Assembly (NCBI RefSeq): GCF_019084075.1
Contig: NZ_JAHREN010000001.1
Span: 2,825,501-2,889,500, forward strand
From: Siccirubricoccus sp. G192
Lineage (GTDB): Bacteria; Pseudomonadota; Alphaproteobacteria; Acetobacterales; Acetobacteraceae
Direction: 5' to 3'
DNA: 64,000 nt
Position 1 is the first letter of the stretch; each line of letters opens with the position of its first letter. Under the pieces are notes generated by a model that was given only the letters and a program-made list of their open reading frames with translations, was not told the DNA's origin and searched no databases. The translations under genes and the position numbers were made by a program. Positions 56,516-64,000 of this stretch are shown piece after piece.

Positions 56516-58718
56516 TCAGCGTGCCCGCGCCTGGGTACGGCGGCCGGAGCGCGCCATCAGTTGCTCGATCGCGGCGCCCCAGCGCCCGTGGTGCAGGCGG
56601 CGGTTGTAGTTGGCGGCGAGTGTCCGGGCGTAGCCGTTGTGGTCCCTGATCGATTGCCGCTCGAAGTGGTAGAGCTCCGAGCGTGGGACATAGGCGATCT
56701 CGCCACCCGCCGCGCGCAGCCGCAGGCAGAGATCCGAATCCTCGTAGTCGCCCACCACATAGTCGGTGCAGATGCCGCCCACCGCCTCGAAGGCCTTGCG
56801 GCGGACGCAGAAGGCGGCGCCGGTGATGCCGGGCACCAGCCGGGCTTCCTCGGCCGGCGGATAATGCCGGGGATAGCCCTTGTGGTAGTGGTTGTTGAAC
56901 CACTCCTCGCCGGGCCCGACCTCGAAGAACAAGCCCGCATGCTGCAGCGAGCCGTCCTCGAAGAGGAGCTTCGGCCCGACCGCGGCGACCCGCTTCTGCC
57001 GCGCCAAGGTGCCGAGCAGCGGCTGCAGCCAGCCACGGCCGGCCGGCACCACATCCGGATTCAGCAACAGCAGGACCGGCGCCCGGGCCTCCGCGGCACC
57101 GGCATTGCAGGCGCTGGAATAGCCGTAATTGGCGGCCTGGACCACCAGTGTCAGCGGCAGCCGGTAGATGCCGTGCAGGCCGCGCAGAAGGTGCTCGACC
57201 TCCTCGCGCTGCTCCGGCGAATCCAGCACATAGATCAGCTCCGCCTCGCGCAGCGCCGGGTCGCGCGCCAGGGCGGCCATCTGGTGCCGGAGGAAGCGAA
57301 GGTTCCGGTACAAGGGCACGACGAGCGACACTGCGGGCGAGGGCACCCGCTCGCCGAACCGGACCAGCGCCGGCGCGCCGCGCCCGGCCATGACTACCCG
57401 GTGCAGCCGCTCCACCGCCGGGGCGATGCACCGCGTCATCAGCTCAGAGGTGATATGCTGCGGCGCGATCGAGCCGAGCACTGCATCGCGGGCCCCCTGC
57501 GCATGGGTGATGGCGGGTGGGGCGACCAGGTCGATGAGGTCGCCGGTGGTGAGTTCCAGCCGCATCGACCACTGCGCCACCGGGCGGGTGGCGGCATCGG
57601 GCAGGTGGATGGTGAAGCCCGGCCGCAGCCCGGCACCGCCATGCGGGGCCTCGGCATATTTCTTCGCCAGGTCCGGGCGTGGAAAGCGCCCGAGCTCCGC
57701 CAGGGGAAGCGGCCGCTCGCCATGCGGGCCACGCAGCGTGACGCCGGCGATGAGTTCCAGGGGATCCCGCATCCAGCCACGCAGGAAGACGCCGCCGGCG
57801 TGGTCGCATAGCGCCATCTCGAGTGCCGCGCCGAAGGGCCGTTCCGGCGCAGCATAGTGGTGCGGCCGCTCGGTCGGCGCGAGAAGCTGGAAATCGCGCA
57901 GCAGGCGCCGCGCTTCCTCGTCGCCGCCCGCGCGCCGGCCGAGTTCCGTCAGCCCGCTGCGGTAGAGCGAGAGGCTCCGCTGGTCCTTGCGCCGGCCGAG
58001 TTCGGCCAGGGTCGGCAACCTGCCCTGGGCGGGCGCCAGGTGGATCGGCCCGTCGCCCTCGGCGGGAAGCAGGTAGCCATCCTCGAATCGGCGGTCGCGC
58101 AGGATAACCGTGCCGCCGGCCACCGGCACCCGCCGCAGGCGGCGGCGGCTGAGTGCGTAATGGGTGCCGCTGCCCTCATCCGTGCCGGCGGGCAGGGCCC
58201 ACATCATCATGTCATGGCCGCAAAGCGCCACCGGCAGCGCGGTCCGCTCCGGCGAGAGCACCGATTCGGCAAGGCGGTGGCAGGTTTCCGCCAGGCCGCC
58301 ATCGTCGCCGTGCCGCAGGAGCCCGGTGGCCTTGGCGGCAATGAAGCGGAGCACGGCGAGGGTGCTGGCGGGATCGGTGGTGCCGATCAGGTCGGCGATA
58401 TCAGGCAGGTCGATGATCTGCGCCGGCCTGGCGAGCCCGGCCTCATCCCGCACGCGCAGCAGGCTGCCGGGGGCGAGGCCCGGCTGCGTCCGGGCCAGCA
58501 GGAGGAGCTGCGAGCCGCCACGGCGGCCAGGCAGCCGGTGCCAGGACAAGGGGGGGCCGGATGAGGTCCTCGGTCCCGCCAATGCTGGCGGTGGCGATAT
58601 CGAGTTCGGCGAGGGCGCCGCCGAAGCCGAGCATCACGATGCCGACCGACAAGGCCACCATACCCACCGAAACGGAACCGGCGGCATCCAGGGACGCCGC
58701 CGGTGGCTTCTTCAGCAT
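56516..58718 (-). CDS. glycosyltransferase family 2 multidomain protein, frameshifted as sequenced
   Basis: From ATG 58718 (MLKKPPAASLDAAGS) the frame breaks at the seven-G run 58550-58556 and continues with SWHRLPGRRGGSQLLLLA; one deletion gives 733 residues. The first 430 residues are of unknown fold, including another carbohydrate-type stretch (GGVFLRGWMRDPLELIAGV). The C-terminal GT-A domain has VSLVVPLYRNLRFLRHQM, LLLLNPDVVPAGRGWLQPL with the metal motif NPD, and GDYEDSDLCLRLRAAG. It is second in the run, 49 bases after the RTX gene. Confidence 0.85.
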
Positions 58719-58767
58719 GTTCAGGGCCAGCTCCTGCCGTCACACCGGACAGGTACCAGACATCCCT

Positions 58768-59592
58768 TTAGACAATCTTAACCCAAGTGGAGATGTTGGC
58801 CAGGAAGTCGTCCTTGGAGACGCCCATGATCTTGATGGTGTCGGAGCCGATGGTGATCATGGTGTAGCTGCTGGTGCCGGAGACCATGCCCAGGTTCTGT
58901 AGGTCAGTGGCGTCGTGGATGCCGCTGCCATTGATGTTCTTCGAGAGCCAGAGCTCGTCGCCCGTCTTCCCGAAGTCCATGATGACGTCGTTGCCGAAGT
59001 TGCTGTCGAAGTAGAAGGCGTCGTTGCCGCTGCCGCCGATTAGGGTGTCGTTGCCGGCGCCGCCGATGAGGGTGTCGTTGCCGGCGCCGCCCATCAGGAA
59101 GTCGTTGCCGCGATAGCCGTTCAGGAAATCATCGCCGTCGCCGCCGAGCAACGTGTCGGCGCCCTCGGCGCCGAAGATCACGTCATTCCCGCTGCCGCCA
59201 TCGGCGAAATTATTGCCCTCGCCGGCATCGATCGTGTCGCTGCCGGTGCCGCCATACAGCTTGTCGTCACCGCTGCCCGACTTGACATTGTCGTCACCCG
59301 CGCCGCCGGAGACGGTGTTGTTGCCACTGCCGGCATCGATGGCGTCGTTGCCGGCACCGCCGAAGGCGCTGTCATTGCCATTGCCGGAGATGATGGTGTC
59401 GTTGCCGCTGCCCATCTCAACGCGGAGATCGCCAGCATTGTTCTGGGCATCGACGGTGCTATTGCCGGTCGCCTCCGAACGGTCCAGGAAAATTCCGGCT
59501 GTATCAATGTGATAGTACGAATCGGCCCCATTCGGGATCTGATCCAGGCCGACGGTGGCACTGCCACCGATTACAGACGCGAAATCACCCAT
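58768..59592 (-). CDS. RTX calcium-binding protein, likely type I secretion substrate
   Basis: This 274-residue protein lacks a signal peptide. Residues about 55-205 are uninterrupted RTX nonapeptides (MGSGNDTIISGNGNDSAFGG; EGADTLLGGDGDDFLNGYRG; GGAGNDTLIGGSGNDAF), ending in FYFDSNFGNDVIMDFGKTGD and an uncleaved C-terminal tail with WVKIV, like type I signals. GAGG lies seven bases before ATG 59592. Being the first gene of the run with the ABC and HlyD genes, it is the best candidate cargo. Confidence 0.85.
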   Translation of the reverse strand: MGDFASVIGGSATVGLDQIPNGADSYYHIDTAGIFLDRSEATGNSTVDAQNNAGDLRVEMGSGNDTIISGNGNDSAFGGAGNDAIDAGSGNNTVSGGAGDDNVKSGSGDDKLYGGTGSDTIDAGEGNNFADGGSGNDVIFGAEGADTLLGGDGDDFLNGYRGNDFLMGGAGNDTLIGGAGNDTLIGGSGNDAFYFDSNFGNDVIMDFGKTGDELWLSKNINGSGIHDATDLQNLGMVSGTSSYTMITIGSDTIKIMGVSKDDFLANISTWVKIV

Positions 59593-60041
59593 GGCCAGCA
59601 CCTCGAAAAAGGGTAGGGGGCCGTGGAGCCCCGTTCGGATGTCGTTTCTTTAACCACAGGTTGCTGGGGCGTCAATGCGAGCCGGGCTTCGGCGACAACT
59701 CGTTACACCGAAGGTGAGGTTTGTCTAAAAAATACATCATTTGAGAACGACCCGACTAAGGGGCAATGCAATCACCAAGGTAGCTGGAGCCTGGGAAAGT
59801 GCCACGATTTCATGCCGGGCCTCCCTGAGCCATCGCTTCACCTGCCTACGGCGATCAATTGCAAAGACCGGTCACGTGGCTTGCGGCAATCGGCCGGTAA
59901 GCATTGCAACAAATTGAGACGACCTGCCTTCTTCACCTCTGGTTGTTAAGCTTCTATAACCGGTGGTGAAACAGGTGGGAAGGTTTCGAGCCGTTGCGGT
60001 TCGTGAGCCGCCCCCTTTTGCAACTTATGGAGGCGTCGCCC
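59593..60041. promoter_or_regulatory. divergent intergenic region of lower GC content
   Basis: This 449-base gap separates the divergent RTX genes and is visibly less GC-rich than anything else in the window, with A/T stretches such as TCTAAAAAATACATCATTTG (59725-59744) and TTGTTAAGCTTCTATAAC (59942-59959). It must contain both promoters; TATAAC near 59954 is a weak candidate minus-10 for the large RTX gene. I see no clear operator palindrome. The one ORF inside it (59623-59949) does not look coding. Confidence 0.6.
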
Positions 60042-63000
60042 ATGCCCGTTATCACTGGTGATGATGGTCCCAACACCCTGTCCGGGGCCGGCGCGGGCGA
60101 TACGGTCCTTGGCCTTGGTGGCGACGATGTCATCTACGGCTTCAATGTCCCGGGAATGCTGGATGGCGGCGCCGGGTTCGACACCGCTGATTATTCCGGC
60201 GCGGCTTCGGGCGTGTCGGTCGATCTCGAGCAGGGCCGCGAGAACAACAGCAACGGCACGCTGATCGGGATCGAGGCGGTGATCGGCTCCGCCCTCGGCG
60301 ATGTGCTGACCGGCGATGCTGCCGCGAACCTGCTCTCCGGCGGCGCCGGCGATGATTTCATCGCGGGCGGCGGCGGCGACGACACGCTGATCGGTGGCGC
60401 CGGCAACGATGTCATCGATGGTGGCGCGGGCAGCGACCTGGTCAGCTACGTCGATGCGGCCGGCAAGCTCGCGCTGCAACTGGCCGATGGTGCCGATCCC
60501 GGCATGGCGCAGGTGCTGGATGTCGTCACCGGCGACCTGCTTGAGATCGACGTGCTGACCTCGATCGAGCGGGTGATCGGCACTGCCTTCGATGACAGCA
60601 TCGCCGGCAATGGCGCCGACAACCATCTGGCGGGCGGCCTCGGCAACGACCTGCTGGAAGGCGGCCTCGGCGACGACACGCTGGTGGGTGGCGCCGGGAG
60701 GGACACGCTGGATGGCGGCGCCGGGTTCGACACCGCTGATTATTCCGGTGCGGCTTCGGGCGTGTCGGTCGACCTTGAGCAGGGCCGCGAGAACAACAGC
60801 GGCGGCACGCTGATCGGGATCGAGGCGGTGATCGGCTCCGCCTTCGGCGATGTGCTGACCGGCGATGCCGCCGCGAACCTGCTCTCCGGCGGCGCCGGCG
60901 ATGATTTCATCGCAGGCGGCGGCGGCGACGACACGCTGATCGGCGGCGCCGGAAGCGACATCATCGATGGCGGCACGGGCAGCGACCTGGTCAGCTACGC
61001 CGATGCGGCCGGCAAGCTCGCGCTGCAACTGGCCGATGGTGCCGATCCCGGCATGGCGCAGGTGCTGGATGCCGTCACCGGCGACCTGCTCGAGGTCGAC
61101 GTGCTGACCTCGATCGAGCGGGTGATCGGCACCGCCTTCGATGACAGCATCGCCGGCAATGGCGCCGACAACCATCTGGCGGGCGGTCTCGGCAACGACC
61201 TGCTGGAAGGCGGCCTCGGCGACGATACGCTGGATGGCGGCCTTGGCAACGACACGGTCAGCTATGCGGCCTCGGCCAGCGGCGTCGTGGTCAATCTGGA
61301 TGCCGGCAGCGGCACCGGTGAGGGCACCGACACGCTGATCGCGATTGAGAACGTCATCGGCAGTGGCTTTGCGGATTACCTGGTGGGCAATGACGGCCGG
61401 AATCTTCTTTCCGGTGGACTCGGCAGCGATACGCTGATCGGCTACGGCGAAAGCGGGCAGGACACGCTGGATGGCGGCGCAGGGACCGACCTGGCCGATT
61501 TCCACCTGTATGCAGGGCCCGTGGCGGTTGACCTCGGGCAGGGCAAGGAAAACAACTACAATATCAGCCTCATCTCAATCGAATCCGCGATCGGCACTGC
61601 TTTCGGCGATACGCTCATCGGCGATGGCAATGGCAATTTCTTCCAGGGCGGCGAGGGCGACGACGTCGTCTTCGGAGTGGGCGGGAATGACACGCTGGCC
61701 GGCGGACCTGGCTCGGATTACCTGGATGGCGGCGAGGGCAGGGATCTCGTCACCTATGCCGTCTCGACCGGCAAAGTGCTGGTGCAGCTTGCAAACGGAG
61801 TAGGGTTCGGTTCGGCCTCCGTCTGGAACGCGGCCGGCACCGCCATGGTCGATTCGGATATCCTGGTCTCGATCGAGCAGGCTGTGGGCAGCGCCTTCAA
61901 CGACACCCTTATCGGTAACGACGGCGACAATTTCCTTTCCGGCCTGGACGGCGATGACCTGCTGATCGGCGGCTCTGGCAATGACGTGCTGCAGGGCGGC
62001 GCAGGCAACGATACTGTCAGCTATGCGGCCGCGACCCATTCGGTCGTGGTGAACCTGGACGCCGGCATGGGCACCGGTGAAGGCAATGATGCACTCGGCT
62101 CGATCGAGAACGCCATTGGCACTGCTTTCAACGACTACCTGGTGGGCAGCGAAAGCCGGAACCTGCTATCGGGCGGCAACGGCAATGACACGCTGATCGG
62201 CTACGGCGAAAGCGGTCAGGATACGCTGGATGGCGGCGCAGGCCGCGACTTCGCCGATTTCCACCTGCAAGCAGCAGGGATCGCCGTCGATCTCGCGCAG
62301 AACCGGGAGAACAACTACAATATCTCCCTGATCTCGATCGAAGGGGTGATCGGCACCGCCTTTGGTGATGTCATCCAGGGCGACGGGAACGCCAACTATT
62401 TCGTTGGCGGGGCCGGTGACGACTTTCTCTTCGGCGGGGGCGGCAACGACACCCTGGTCGGGGGCATCGGCAGCGACATCCTGGATGGTGGAGAGGGCAA
62501 GGATCTCGCCAGCTACGCCGGCTCGGCCGGCAAGCTCCATGTCGAGCTTGCCGATGGTGCCGATGCCGGCTTCGCCTTCGTCTGGAACGCCGCCGGCACC
62601 GAGATCGCCGAGGCGGATGTGCTGATCTCGGTCGAGCAGGTTATCGGCACGAATTTCGACGACACCATCATGGGCAACGGCGCTGACAACTACCTGGTTG
62701 GCCGCGGCGGTGCTGACTTCCTGTCCGGCGGCGCCGGCAACGATACCCTGGTGAGCGGCCAGGGGCAGGATACGCTGGATGGCGGCCTGGGCCGCGATAC
62801 GGCGGATTTCTCTCAGGCGGCCTCCGGGATTTTCGTGGACCTGCAGTTCGGGAGCGAGGTGTTCAGTGGCACGCAACTCATCTCCATTGAGATCGTGGTC
62901 GGCAGTGCTTTCAACGACCTGATCCTGGGCGACGGGGCCGCCAACTGGCTGACGGGCGGTGCCGGCGAGGACACGCTCAGCGGCGGTGCCGGCAATGACA

Positions 63001-63251
63001 CGCTGGTCGGCGGCGCCGGTGCCGATACATTCCAGTTCGGCTTCGGCTCGGGCGTGGACGTGATCCGGGATTTCCAGTCCGGGCTCGATCGGATCGAGGT
63101 CGCGGCCACAGATTTCGGCAGCCTGCCGAACGTGTTCCTTGCCGGCAGCGGGACCGACACGGTTGTCGATTTCGGTGGCGGCGACCGGCTCTACCTCGTG
63201 GGCGTGGGGCCGGGCGGGTTCAACCTAGCTACCGATCTCGTCCTGATCTGA
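60042..63251 (+). CDS. large RTX beta-roll repeat protein
   Basis: GGAGG at 60029-60033 precedes ATG 60042 by eight bases and gives 1069 residues. Almost the whole length consists of blocks of RTX nonapeptides (GGAGDDFIAGGGGDDTLIGG; GGLGNDLLEGGLGDDTL) alternating with spacer modules of about 60 residues such as DTADYSGAASGVSVDLEQG and ISLISIESAIGTAFGDTLI. It ends DTFQFGFGSGVDVIRDFQSG and a hydrophobic tail, a type I secretion end. No catalytic domain is evident, so an adhesin or surface-layer-like role is likely. Confidence 0.85.
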   Translation: MPVITGDDGPNTLSGAGAGDTVLGLGGDDVIYGFNVPGMLDGGAGFDTADYSGAASGVSVDLEQGRENNSNGTLIGIEAVIGSALGDVLTGDAAANLLSGGAGDDFIAGGGGDDTLIGGAGNDVIDGGAGSDLVSYVDAAGKLALQLADGADPGMAQVLDVVTGDLLEIDVLTSIERVIGTAFDDSIAGNGADNHLAGGLGNDLLEGGLGDDTLVGGAGRDTLDGGAGFDTADYSGAASGVSVDLEQGRENNSGGTLIGIEAVIGSAFGDVLTGDAAANLLSGGAGDDFIAGGGGDDTLIGGAGSDIIDGGTGSDLVSYADAAGKLALQLADGADPGMAQVLDAVTGDLLEVDVLTSIERVIGTAFDDSIAGNGADNHLAGGLGNDLLEGGLGDDTLDGGLGNDTVSYAASASGVVVNLDAGSGTGEGTDTLIAIENVIGSGFADYLVGNDGRNLLSGGLGSDTLIGYGESGQDTLDGGAGTDLADFHLYAGPVAVDLGQGKENNYNISLISIESAIGTAFGDTLIGDGNGNFFQGGEGDDVVFGVGGNDTLAGGPGSDYLDGGEGRDLVTYAVSTGKVLVQLANGVGFGSASVWNAAGTAMVDSDILVSIEQAVGSAFNDTLIGNDGDNFLSGLDGDDLLIGGSGNDVLQGGAGNDTVSYAAATHSVVVNLDAGMGTGEGNDALGSIENAIGTAFNDYLVGSESRNLLSGGNGNDTLIGYGESGQDTLDGGAGRDFADFHLQAAGIAVDLAQNRENNYNISLISIEGVIGTAFGDVIQGDGNANYFVGGAGDDFLFGGGGNDTLVGGIGSDILDGGEGKDLASYAGSAGKLHVELADGADAGFAFVWNAAGTEIAEADVLISVEQVIGTNFDDTIMGNGADNYLVGRGGADFLSGGAGNDTLVSGQGQDTLDGGLGRDTADFSQAASGIFVDLQFGSEVFSGTQLISIEIVVGSAFNDLILGDGAANWLTGGAGEDTLSGGAGNDTLVGGAGADTFQFGFGSGVDVIRDFQSGLDRIEVAATDFGSLPNVFLAGSGTDTVVDFGGGDRLYLVGVGPGGFNLATDLVLI
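60161..61240 (+). repeat. two near-identical 549-bp (183-codon) tandem units inside the RTX gene
   Basis: GGATGGCGGCGCCGGGTTCG begins at 60161 and again at 60710, exactly 549 bases later. The sequences that follow agree at nearly all positions, with the two protein copies differing at only a handful of residues (for example NSNGT/NSGGT, SALGD/SAFGD, YVDAA/YADAA). Later modules in the same protein are more diverged. The pattern indicates a recent in-frame duplication. Confidence 0.9.
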
Positions 63252-63299
63252 GGCGTCTTCCGGTCTTCCGGTCTTCCGGTCATCCGGCTGGCCGGCAAC

Positions 63300-63331
63300 G
63301 GGGCAGGCGCCTGGCGTGCCTGCCCCTTTTT
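63300..63331 (+). terminator. rho-independent terminator after the large RTX gene
   Basis: GGGGCAGGC (63300-63308) pairs with GCCTGCCCC (63318-63326) around a 9-base loop and is followed by TTTTT. Between the stop and this hairpin lies a short direct repeat, CTTCCGGT three times at 8-base period (about 63256-63279). Confidence 0.85.
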
Positions 63332-63370
63332 GCGGCCCGGCCCTGTCCGGCCGGCTACGCTGAAGGCAAT

Positions 63371-64000
63371 CTATTCGGCAGGTTTCCGTCGGCGCGCCGC
63401 CCGCGCAGCCTGGCGCTCGGCCCGGTCCCGTGCCCGCTGCGTCTCCATCGCGGCTCGGCCCCGCTGGCGCGGTGGTGCTTCCTCCGCCGTGCTCTCCCCT
63501 GGCAGCGGCTTCTGCAGCACGCAGACGGATTGGCCCAGCGCATAGTTCCCCATGGGCATGGCTGCGGTGGCCGCCTCTTCATCGACGGTGATAAAGCGTG
63601 CATCGCCGTCGTGGAAACCGACCACGCTGAAGCCGAGGCGCCTGGCCCAGAGCCGCAGATCCGCACGGTGCAGAAAGACATTGAGGTGGCCCGCCATGCT
63701 CCGGCTGCGGACCCATTCGACATTGCCCTCGAAGACCGGCCAGGTCTGCGCGACGGCGAATTCCAGGAAGGAGAAGATCACCTTGCCGCCCGGCCGCAGC
63801 GCCCGGAGCGATTCGGCAAGGTAGACATAGGATTCCTCGGCCAGCAGATGCGTGAAGACCGAGAAGAACACGACGAAATCGGCCTCTCCGTCGGGCACCG
63901 GCAGGATAATTCTATCCACCGGCTCGAATCGGAAATCCGCCCGCCCGACCTTGCGGCGCGCATAGTCGAGCAGCGCCGGCACCACATCCGTGCCGATATA
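63371..64000 (-). CDS. class I SAM-dependent methyltransferase (N-terminus outside window)
   Basis: The frame is open to the right edge, so the N-terminus with the SAM-binding glycine motif is missing. The visible part shows the later motifs: FRFEPVDRIILPVPDGEADF, VVFFSVFTHLLAEESYVYLA and RALRPGGKVIFSFLE, typical of methyltransferase type 11/25 proteins, then a basic tail (RARDRAERQAARAARRRK). It converges on the large RTX gene. The substrate is unknown; association with the glycan locus is possible. Confidence 0.82.
   Translation of the reverse strand, partial: YIGTDVVPALLDYARRKVGRADFRFEPVDRIILPVPDGEADFVVFFSVFTHLLAEESYVYLAESLRALRPGGKVIFSFLEFAVAQTWPVFEGNVEWVRSRSMAGHLNVFLHRADLRLWARRLGFSVVGFHDGDARFITVDEEAATAAMPMGNYALGQSVCVLQKPLPGESTAEEAPPRQRGRAAMETQRARDRAERQAARAARRRKPAE

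Noticed and set aside
59623..59949. 108-residue plus-strand ORF in the AT-richer intergenic region
   Set aside because: It has no ribosome binding site, its composition does not follow the third-position GC bias of real genes here, and it lies in the shared promoter region.
60161..61240. CRISPR-like or satellite array
   Set aside because: The repeats are long, contiguous and in frame, encoding RTX modules; there are no spacers.
59946..61505. 519-residue minus-strand ORF with internal repeats
   Set aside because: The repeats only mirror the RTX repeats on the plus strand; there is no start context or family match.
63256..63279. 8-bp direct repeat CTTCCGGT after the large RTX gene
   Set aside because: Only three units between stop codon and terminator; too short to indicate a mobile element or regulatory array.
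1..64000. Prophage, transposase, integrase, tRNA or rRNA genes
   Set aside because: I looked for transposase and integrase motifs, terminal inverted repeats and tRNA/rRNA signatures and saw none.

Overview
The window is very GC-rich chromosomal DNA of an alphaproteobacterium, most probably an Acetobacteraceae member close to Roseomonas. Evidence: the zapA-6S RNA-fau order, a serC-serA pair with an alphaproteobacterial leader, TrcR (DUF1013), DUF1192, the yebC-ruvCAB-ybgC-tolQRAB-pal-cpoB-tilS-ftsH-folP-glmM order, and a full Nar respiratory nitrate reductase operon. The genus is an inference.

Layout. (1) 1-5411: thiE and class I fructose-bisphosphate aldolase (minus strand), then zapA, 6S RNA, fau and a YmdB-type phosphoesterase (plus), and a PPOX-type flavoprotein (minus). 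(2) 5676-24129: a long plus-strand housekeeping run: yebC, ruvCAB, the complete Tol-Pal system, tilS, ftsH, folP, glmM, thiD, then serC-serA. Two junctions in it (ruvA-ruvB and glmM-thiD) carry tandem repeats that encode translationally coupled mini-ORFs. (3) 24171-33818: an enoyl-CoA hydratase, an alcohol dehydrogenase remnant, a lipoprotein, a 25-residue membrane peptide, two OmpA-like paralogues, purEK, small DUF proteins, TrcR, a short RTX protein, an Hsp20 gene with a ROSE-like RNA thermometer, and rpmE. (4) 33874-48288: a minus-strand narK1-narK2-narGHJI-PPIase-moeA-carbonic anhydrase cluster, transcribed away from a cysteine-free Crp/Fnr regulator. Two perfect FNR-type boxes lie between them. 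An orphan TRAP binding protein follows the regulator. (5) 48295-63251: a secretion and glycan locus. An eight-gene minus-strand run encodes a small RTX protein, two glycosyltransferases, a membrane-anchored protein with a GWAWD module, two different ABC half-transporters, an HlyD adaptor and a TPR-sulfotransferase. It is divergent from a 1069-residue RTX repeat protein. A truncated methyltransferase closes the window.

The most promising candidate for an undescribed system is region 5: a type I secretion machine with two non-identical ABC subunits, linked to RTX substrates, glycosyl transfer and sulfation. Its joint function is inferred from context only.

Caution on sequence quality: at least ten otherwise intact genes (several normally essential) are interrupted, and all twelve lesions are single-base insertions, eleven of them in G/C runs. 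I treat these as probable sequencing errors, so the coordinates of those genes are given end to end across the frameshift.
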